A stretch of DNA of 10,832 nt from the NCBI GenBank assembly GCA_030705745.1, contig JAUZPT010000064.1, positions 1 to 10,832 of the forward strand, written 5' to 3'. Below the pieces are notes generated by a model, which searched no databases, was not told the DNA's origin, and worked only from the letters and a program-made list of their open reading frames with translations. The translations under genes and the position numbers were made by a program. Within the stretch, counting starts at the first letter, position 1. Each line of letters opens with the position of its first letter. Origin of the DNA: Bacillota bacterium (lineage in GTDB: Bacteria > Bacillota > Bacilli > Bacillales > Cytobacillaceae). Positions 6,828-10,832 of the stretch are shown piece by piece.

Positions 6828-7598
6828 ATGCAATACAATGTGAAAATTGATGCGTTTGAAGGCCCACTCGATTTGCTGCTGCATCTAATCAATCGGCTGG
6901 AAATTGATATATATGATATACCGGTGGCTGAAATTACCGGACAGTATTTAATCTATATACATACGATGAAGGAACTTAAGCTTGATATTGCAAGCGAATT
7001 TCTCGTTATGGCAGCGACTTTATTGGCGATTAAAAGCAAAATGCTTTTGCCGAAGCACGAAGAAAACATCCATGAAGACGCTGAGAATATTCAATTTGAA
7101 GAAGATCCTCGTGATGAACTTGTTGAGCGGTTAATTGAATACCGAAAATATAAAGAAGCGGCACATGATTTAAAAACGCTTGAAGAAGAACGGGGTCTGA
7201 TGTATACAAAGCCTCCAAGTGATTTATCCGATTTTGCGAAGGAATTGCAGCCTGAAAAAGTTGAGATGAACGTTTCACTTTATGATATGCTGGGAGCCTT
7301 TCAAAAACTTTTGCGCCGAAAAAAACTGCAAAAGCCGATGGCTACAAAAATAGCAAGACAGGAAATCTCAATCGAAAAAAGAATGACCGAGATATTGCTT
7401 GAATTGAAAAATTTAAGGCGTAGAAAAAGCTTTACAGAGTTATTTCCATATCCTGATAAAGAACATATCGTTGTAACTTTCTTGGCAATACTTGAATTAA
7501 TCAAAAGAAAAGAGATCGATGTGGAACAGCAAGGGAATTTTGAAGAAATTTTTGTCGAAGCAGTCGGGGAAGGGGCCGAATCGGTTGGAACTTATTAA
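6828..7598 (+). CDS. scpA: Segregation and condensation protein A
   Basis: ScpA is the kleisin of the bacterial condensin: it bridges the SMC ATPase heads and binds an ScpB dimer, helping compact and separate chromosomes. The 256 residues show the N-terminal kleisin signature [20 protein letters not shown] at 10-29, a helical region with [20 protein letters not shown], an acidic linker, PPSDLSDFA, and the C-terminal winged-helix part ending [19 protein letters not shown] chose ATG 6828 ([13 protein letters not shown]), which fits the family start and follows GGTGAGTGA. A GTG six bases upstream is the alternative. Its end overlaps the proposed scpB start by 14 nt. Confidence 0.96.
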   Translation: MQYNVKIDAFEGPLDLLLHLINRLEIDIYDIPVAEITGQYLIYIHTMKELKLDIASEFLVMAATLLAIKSKMLLPKHEENIHEDAENIQFEEDPRDELVERLIEYRKYKEAAHDLKTLEEERGLMYTKPPSDLSDFAKELQPEKVEMNVSLYDMLGAFQKLLRRKKLQKPMATKIARQEISIEKRMTEILLELKNLRRRKSFTELFPYPDKEHIVVTFLAILELIKRKEIDVEQQGNFEEIFVEAVGEGAESVGTY

Positions 7599-8172
7599 AT
7601 GGAAGAGTATTTTGGAAAGCCTTTTATTTGCTGCAGGAGATGAAGGCCTTACATTAAAACAGATTTCCGAAGCATTGGAAATCGAAATTTCAATTGTAGA
7701 AAGCATCCTTGAAGAATTGAAACAAGAAATGGATAACGATCTCAATCGAGGTATTATCATTGTACAACTCGCGGGTACGTATCAGCTTGCCACAAAAAAA
7801 GAAAACGCGCCTTACCTGAAAAAGCTAGTCGATTCACCCGGAAACACTACCCTTTCGCAGGCGGCTCTAGAAACATTGGCAATCATCGCCTACAGGCAGC
7901 CAATTACAAGAGCGGAAATTGAAGAAATAAGAGGAGTGAAAACGGAGCGTCCATTGCACACCTTAATGTCCAAGGCGATGATAAAAGAAGCAGGGAGAGC
8001 GGAAGGAACGGGGCGTGCCTATTTGTATGGCACAACAAAAGAGTTTCTCGATTATTTCGGTTTAAAGAGCTTGGATGAACTTCCACCACTTCCTGATAGA
8101 GTGGAAGAAGAATATATGCAGGAAGAAGCGGATTTGTTTTTTGATAAATTCCAAGAAACGTTTAACTCATAA
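7585..8172 (+). CDS. scpB: Segregation and condensation protein B
   Basis: ScpB dimerises and stabilises ScpA on the SMC complex. The protein is two tandem winged-helix domains: the first from [20 protein letters not shown], the second around [20 protein letters not shown] and [13 protein letters not shown], ending [18 protein letters not shown] and LDELPPLP. I chose TTG 7585, giving 195 residues and starting (M)[13 protein letters not shown] as in the family; AAGGGG at 7570-7575 is 9 nt upstream. The open frame reaches 7519 (ATG), but those extra 22 residues are read inside scpA, lack family similarity and have no ribosome-binding site. The overlap with scpA implies coupled translation and balanced subunit amounts. 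Confidence 0.94.
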   Translation: MELIKWKSILESLLFAAGDEGLTLKQISEALEIEISIVESILEELKQEMDNDLNRGIIIVQLAGTYQLATKKENAPYLKKLVDSPGNTTLSQAALETLAIIAYRQPITRAEIEEIRGVKTERPLHTLMSKAMIKEAGRAEGTGRAYLYGTTKEFLDYFGLKSLDELPPLPDRVEEEYMQEEADLFFDKFQETFNS

Positions 8173-8198
8173 TATTCGAAACATTTATATACAATCTA

Positions 8199-8207
8199 TG
8201 GTACAAT
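8199..8207 (+). promoter_or_regulatory. Extended -10 promoter before the unknown gene and ypuI
   Basis: TGGTACAAT at 8199-8207 is TGn plus TACAAT (5 of 6). With an 18-nt spacer the -35 is GAAACA (3 of 6, ACA end). The gene start lies about 40 nt further on. There is no terminator after scpB, so read-through from scpAB is also possible. Confidence 0.45.
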
Positions 8208-8247
8208 ATAAGATATTTCTTAATGGACTGGACAAGGGGGAGTCAAC

Positions 8248-8676
8248 TTGTTGATCAAAGAATGCCGTGGATATGAACTGATTAAAGAACAATCGAATAC
8301 GTCAGAGGACTTTTTCAACCGAAGTGAAATTACCTTTACCGAAGACGGCACTGAAAAAACATTGCATGTTTTATATGTAAGATATTTTGATGAAAGTTTT
8401 TCGGAATTTACGCCGTTTAATCAGGAACCACTCTTTATTGAAGGTGGAAGAGAAGTGTTTCTTAAAGACATTGTTGCGCTTGTGTGCTTGTTGAAAAATC
8501 CGGGTCTTAGAAAACGCAAACGTCTTTACATCAGTTCAAAGCAGGAATTCGCCTCTTATTTTCAAGGCATTGATTTTCAAAAATTACCCGAGGTATTTCG
8601 GATTCTTGGACAAAAGCAAAACTATGAACTATCTTCGCCACTTGAGTTTATCATTGAACAGCTGAAGGCCAATTAA
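8248..8676 (+). CDS. Uncharacterised soluble protein, about 142 residues
   Basis: I do not recognise this gene. The frame begins with two TTG codons (8248 and 8251), with AAGGGGGAG at 8234-8242 before them; TTG 8251 has the better spacing (8 nt) and TTG 8248 is also possible. The product is soluble, with no signal peptide or membrane helix. Its first half is rich in aromatic and acidic residues and looks beta-rich (EKTLHVLYVRYFDESFSEF). A hydrophobic stretch, EVFLKDIVALVCLLKNP, is followed by the basic RKRKRLYISS, and the end is helical. It is read with ypuI, 18 nt downstream. I recall no such gene between scpB and ypuI in B. subtilis. Confidence 0.8.
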   Translation: MLIKECRGYELIKEQSNTSEDFFNRSEITFTEDGTEKTLHVLYVRYFDESFSEFTPFNQEPLFIEGGREVFLKDIVALVCLLKNPGLRKRKRLYISSKQEFASYFQGIDFQKLPEVFRILGQKQNYELSSPLEFIIEQLKAN

Positions 8677-8694
8677 TCATCCGGAGGGATTAAA

Positions 8695-9183
8695 GTGGGA
8701 AATACATTAGTTAAATCACAGCTAAACGACGTTAAGACCTTTTTGGGAAACGCAGTTGCGGTGTTGGAAAGTTTTTTGAATGAAACTACCTTGTCGCAAT
8801 TGTCCGAAGGGTCAGATTCGGATAAGAAGCATAATCAAGTAATCCTTTCAAATCTTCGCAAGCTTCTCGTTTACAGTGAAGAAACAATGGACGCCTGCAC
8901 GATTATTTTGAACAGTGAACCGTTTCAAAAACCGGCAGCTGAAAAAACATTGTATCGCGTTTATCATCAATGTATTGAAGAATTTTTTTCGCCCAAAAAC
9001 GATGCCTGGTATGAAGATAGCCGCTCTGCGTATACGGGGAAAAATGCGATTAAGTTTTACAAACCTGTTTCCGATAGTATTGCCCATTTGGTGAAGAGCC
9101 TGGAAGGTGAGTTCCAGCGAATGAGGGAAGAACTCGAATTTTATGAAACTGATTATCGCACCAAAATGATTCAATCAAAATAA
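8695..9183 (+). CDS. ypuI: YpuI family protein (DUF3907-like), function unknown
   Basis: A 162-residue, predicted all-helical, soluble protein. The blocks NLRKLLVYSEE, YHQCIEEFF, PKNDAWYEDSRSAYTGKNAI and the last 20 residues (REELEFYETDYRTKMIQSK) match my recollection of B. subtilis YpuI, which also lies between scpB and dacB. No enzyme motif is visible and the role is unknown. GTG 8695 is the start: GGAGGG at 8683-8688 is 6 nt upstream and the family begins MGN(S/T). It is likely co-transcribed with the unknown gene before it and ends at a strong hairpin. Confidence 0.88.
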   Translation: MGNTLVKSQLNDVKTFLGNAVAVLESFLNETTLSQLSEGSDSDKKHNQVILSNLRKLLVYSEETMDACTIILNSEPFQKPAAEKTLYRVYHQCIEEFFSPKNDAWYEDSRSAYTGKNAIKFYKPVSDSIAHLVKSLEGEFQRMREELEFYETDYRTKMIQSK

Positions 9184-9193
9184 TAGACATGAT

Positions 9194-9236
9194 AAAGGGC
9201 TGGATCTGTGATGTTCATATCAGATTCAGCCCTTTT
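9194..9236 (+). terminator. Terminator after ypuI
   Basis: AAAGGGCTGGATCTG (9194-9208) pairs with CAGATTCAGCCCTTT (9221-9235), 15 positions with one G-T pair and a 12-nt loop, followed by only four T's (9233-9236). Confidence 0.8.
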
Positions 9237-9240
9237 GCTA

Positions 9241-9269
9241 TGAACAAAAATTACTTCGCATCATAAAAT
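9241..9269 (+). promoter_or_regulatory. Probable sigma-A promoter of the SOD gene
   Basis: TGAACA (9241-9246; 4 of 6), a 17-nt spacer, and TAAAAT (9264-9269; 5 of 6), about 30 nt before the gene start. It follows the ypuI terminator directly, so the SOD gene is its own unit. Confidence 0.45.
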
Positions 9270-9300
9270 AGGATAGTATGTCACTCAAAAGGGGTGTGCC

Positions 9301-10191
9301 ATGGATCATTTTCACCGTTATATTTCTGAATTGTTTAACTGGAATGAACAAATGAAAAATTATTTAGAATCGGAAAATGTGGGAGTGGAGAGTGAATTGT
9401 GGGGGAAATTAGATCGGTTTACCAATCTGATTGAAAATGTATCCAAACCTTTGTCCAATTCGGAATTGCTTGATTTACAATCAGAAGCCGAAACGATACA
9501 AGAAGATATGGAGGACTATTTTAATAGAAAACAAGAAATCGGAAGTATTTGGGTGAAAGAAACCGTCTTACCCCCAGGAGGGCACTCGGTTCCACCTCTT
9601 CCCTACGCCTATAATGCATTAGAGCCGTATATTTCAGAGGAAATCATGCGTTTACATCATGATCAGCACCATAAAGCATACGTGGATGGTTTAAATAAAG
9701 CAGAAATTAATTTAAAAAAGGCAAGAGAGAGCAACGATTTTTCATTGATTAAGCATTGGTCACGTGAACTTGCTTTTAATGGATCGGGACATAATTTGCA
9801 TTCGATCTTTTGGTCAAATATGATTCCTGGAGGCGGAGGAAGGCCGAAAGGAGTTGTCCTCGGAGCGATAGAAAGTTATTTTGGCAGTTTTGAAGCTTTT
9901 AAGAAACAGTTTTCAGAGGCAGCGAAGCAAGTGGAAGGTTCAGGGTGGGCATTGCTCGTTTGGTCTCCACGTTCTAGGCATTTAGAAGTGCTGCAAACAG
10001 AAAAACATATGGATTTTTCACAATGGGATACAATCCCGCTACTTGTCCTTGATGTATGGGAACATGCATACTATCTGCAATATAAAAATAAAAGGGCAGC
10101 CTACGTGGATAACTGGTGGAACCTAGTCAATTGGAGTGACGTAGAAAGTCGATTTGAAAAAGTTAGGCCCTTAAAATGGCTTGCCTTTTAA
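9301..10191 (+). CDS. sodF: SodF-type Fe/Mn superoxide dismutase with N-terminal extension
   Basis: The 296 residues hold a complete Fe/Mn superoxide dismutase from about 97 onward (superoxide to O2 and H2O2), preceded by ~90 polar, helical residues of unknown role. Metal ligands by alignment in my head: H119 (first His of HHDQHH), H167 (in GHNLHSIFW), D251 and H255 (in LDVWEHAYYLQY). Where the usual second-sphere glutamine of TANQD would be, the sequence reads TEKH, so His236 seems to replace it, as in some actinobacterial enzymes. The extension resembles that of B. subtilis SodF (about 281 residues), hence the name. No signal peptide, so probably cytosolic. AAAAGGGGTG (9287-9296) precedes ATG 9301. 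In B. subtilis ypuI is followed directly by dacB; here this gene lies between them. Confidence 0.88.
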   Translation: MDHFHRYISELFNWNEQMKNYLESENVGVESELWGKLDRFTNLIENVSKPLSNSELLDLQSEAETIQEDMEDYFNRKQEIGSIWVKETVLPPGGHSVPPLPYAYNALEPYISEEIMRLHHDQHHKAYVDGLNKAEINLKKARESNDFSLIKHWSRELAFNGSGHNLHSIFWSNMIPGGGGRPKGVVLGAIESYFGSFEAFKKQFSEAAKQVEGSGWALLVWSPRSRHLEVLQTEKHMDFSQWDTIPLLVLDVWEHAYYLQYKNKRAAYVDNWWNLVNWSDVESRFEKVRPLKWLAF

Positions 10192-10199
10192 TAGAAATG

Positions 10200-10231
10200 A
10201 AAGGAGGAAGTGCTTTGTGCTTCCTCCTTTT
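10200..10231 (+). terminator. Terminator after the SOD gene
   Basis: AAAGGAGGAAG (10200-10210) pairs perfectly with CTTCCTCCTTT (10220-10230) around a 9-nt loop; the T-tail is short. The left arm looks like a ribosome-binding site but is locked in the stem and has no gene behind it. Confidence 0.8.
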
Positions 10232-10273
10232 GTTGATTAGAGGAGATTATAAAGCTACGCAAAATGCTTTTAG

Positions 10274-10301
10274 TCATATCAATCCTTGTCCTGCATAAAC
10301 T
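10274..10301 (+). promoter_or_regulatory. Sigma-E-like promoter of dacB
   Basis: TCATATC (10274-10280) matches the sigma-E -35 (KMATATT) at 6 of 7 positions, and CATAAACT (10294-10301) matches the -10 (CATACAMT) at 7 of 8; the spacer is 13 nt, one short of usual. B. subtilis dacB is transcribed by sigma-E in the mother cell, which supports the call. Confidence 0.65.
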
Positions 10302-10334
10302 TGTACAAACCACCAAAGGAAGTGAGGTTCTAGA

Positions 10335-10832
10335 ATGGGAATAAAATGGAGATTGGGCATTATTGCCCTCCTTTTCGTGTTTTTAGCAGCTAACTTTCCT
10401 CAAAGGGTGGGTGCAGAAATATCTGTAAATGCGAAAAGTGCAGTTTTAATGGAACAGAAAACTGGAAGGGTGCTATATGAGAAAAATGCACACAAAATAA
10501 GCAGAATAGCGAGTATCACGAAAATTATGACCGCCATTTTAGCCATTGAATCAGGAAAAATGAACGACATGGTCAAAGTGTCAAAACGTGCGATTCAAGC
10601 GGAAGGTTCTTCGATTTATTTAAAGGAAGGACAGAAGGTGAGCTTAGAAGACTTGACATACGGGCTCATGCTGCGCTCTGGAAATGATGCAGCTGTTGCC
10701 ATTGCAGAACATGTTGGCGGCAGCTTAGAAGGATTTATTTTTATGATGAACCAACAGGCCTCTGAACTAGGCATGGAGAATACGAATTTTCAAAATCCGC
10801 ATGGACTCGATGATCATAAAAACCATTATTCA
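10335..10832 (+). CDS. dacB: Sporulation D-alanyl-D-alanine carboxypeptidase (PBP5*), 5' part
   Basis: The reading frame runs from ATG 10335 off the window end, giving 166 of an expected ~380 residues. It starts with a signal peptide (basic MGIKWR, hydrophobic 8-20, likely cleavage after VGA at 27). The serine penicillin-binding motifs are present: S60-I-T-K63 with the nucleophile Ser60, and S115-G-N117; the KTG motif would lie beyond the window. [20 protein letters not shown] and [15 protein letters not shown] are near identical in my memory to DacB rather than DacF. DacB trims stem peptides to control cross-linking of the spore cortex. The sigma-E-like promoter fits. GGAAGTGAGG lies before the start. 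In B. subtilis spmA and spmB follow. Confidence 0.93.
   Translation, partial: MGIKWRLGIIALLFVFLAANFPQRVGAEISVNAKSAVLMEQKTGRVLYEKNAHKISRIASITKIMTAILAIESGKMNDMVKVSKRAIQAEGSSIYLKEGQKVSLEDLTYGLMLRSGNDAAVAIAEHVGGSLEGFIFMMNQQASELGMENTNFQNPHGLDDHKNHYS

Noticed and set aside
8848..9174. Minus-strand 108-codon frame inside ypuI
   Set aside because: Antisense to ypuI, whose protein matches a known family; the reverse reading shows nothing recognisable.

Overview
This is a stretch of the sporulation/lysine/condensin neighbourhood of an endospore-forming Bacillaceae chromosome (Bacillus or a close relative). The assignment rests on gene content and order: the tail of sigF, spoVAA, spoVAB, spoVAEa and spoVAF, then lysA, ribT, ypuF, scpA, scpB, ypuI and dacB, which is the Bacillus subtilis order with losses and insertions. 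Purine-rich ribosome-binding sites, several TTG/GTG starts and U-tailed terminators fit a Firmicute. No rRNA, tRNA, insertion sequence, CRISPR array or phage gene was seen.

Layout. 1-190: 3' end of sigF and its terminator. 191-442: intergenic region holding an 11-bp perfect inverted repeat, a structured repeat-like or RNA-like element with two CsrA-consensus-like hairpins and its own terminator, and the sigma-G-type promoter of spoVA. 443-3550: a short spoVA operon (spoVAA-spoVAB-spoVAEa-spoVAF) from which spoVAC, spoVAD and spoVAEb are absent. 3695-4987: lysA, with a hairpin between a possible promoter and the gene. 5201-5299: a 32-codon single-membrane-segment ORF with a strong ribosome-binding site. 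5473-5847: ribT, without the rest of the riboflavin operon. On the minus strand are ypuF (5850-6377, convergent with ribT across a shared terminator) and a 30-residue YjcZ-type sporulation microprotein (6529-6621), divergent from scpA. 6828-8172: overlapping scpA and scpB. 8248-8676: an unrecognised gene followed by ypuI. 9301-10191: a SodF-type superoxide dismutase with an N-terminal extension. 10335 to the window end: the 5' part of dacB behind a sigma-E-like promoter.

How the genes work together. Most of the window serves spore formation and germination: SigF (forespore transcription), SpoVA proteins (dipicolinic acid handling and germination), the YjcZ microprotein (spore-associated family), and DacB (spore cortex cross-linking). 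LysA completes lysine synthesis from the same diaminopimelate used in peptidoglycan. ScpA and ScpB are the non-SMC subunits of bacterial condensin. RibT, YpuF, YpuI and the unrecognised gene have no firmly known role. No stretch longer than about 300 bases lacks a gene. The most interesting parts are the structured element at 221-344, the shortened spoVA operon and the orphan context of ribT; none of these could be tested by search here.
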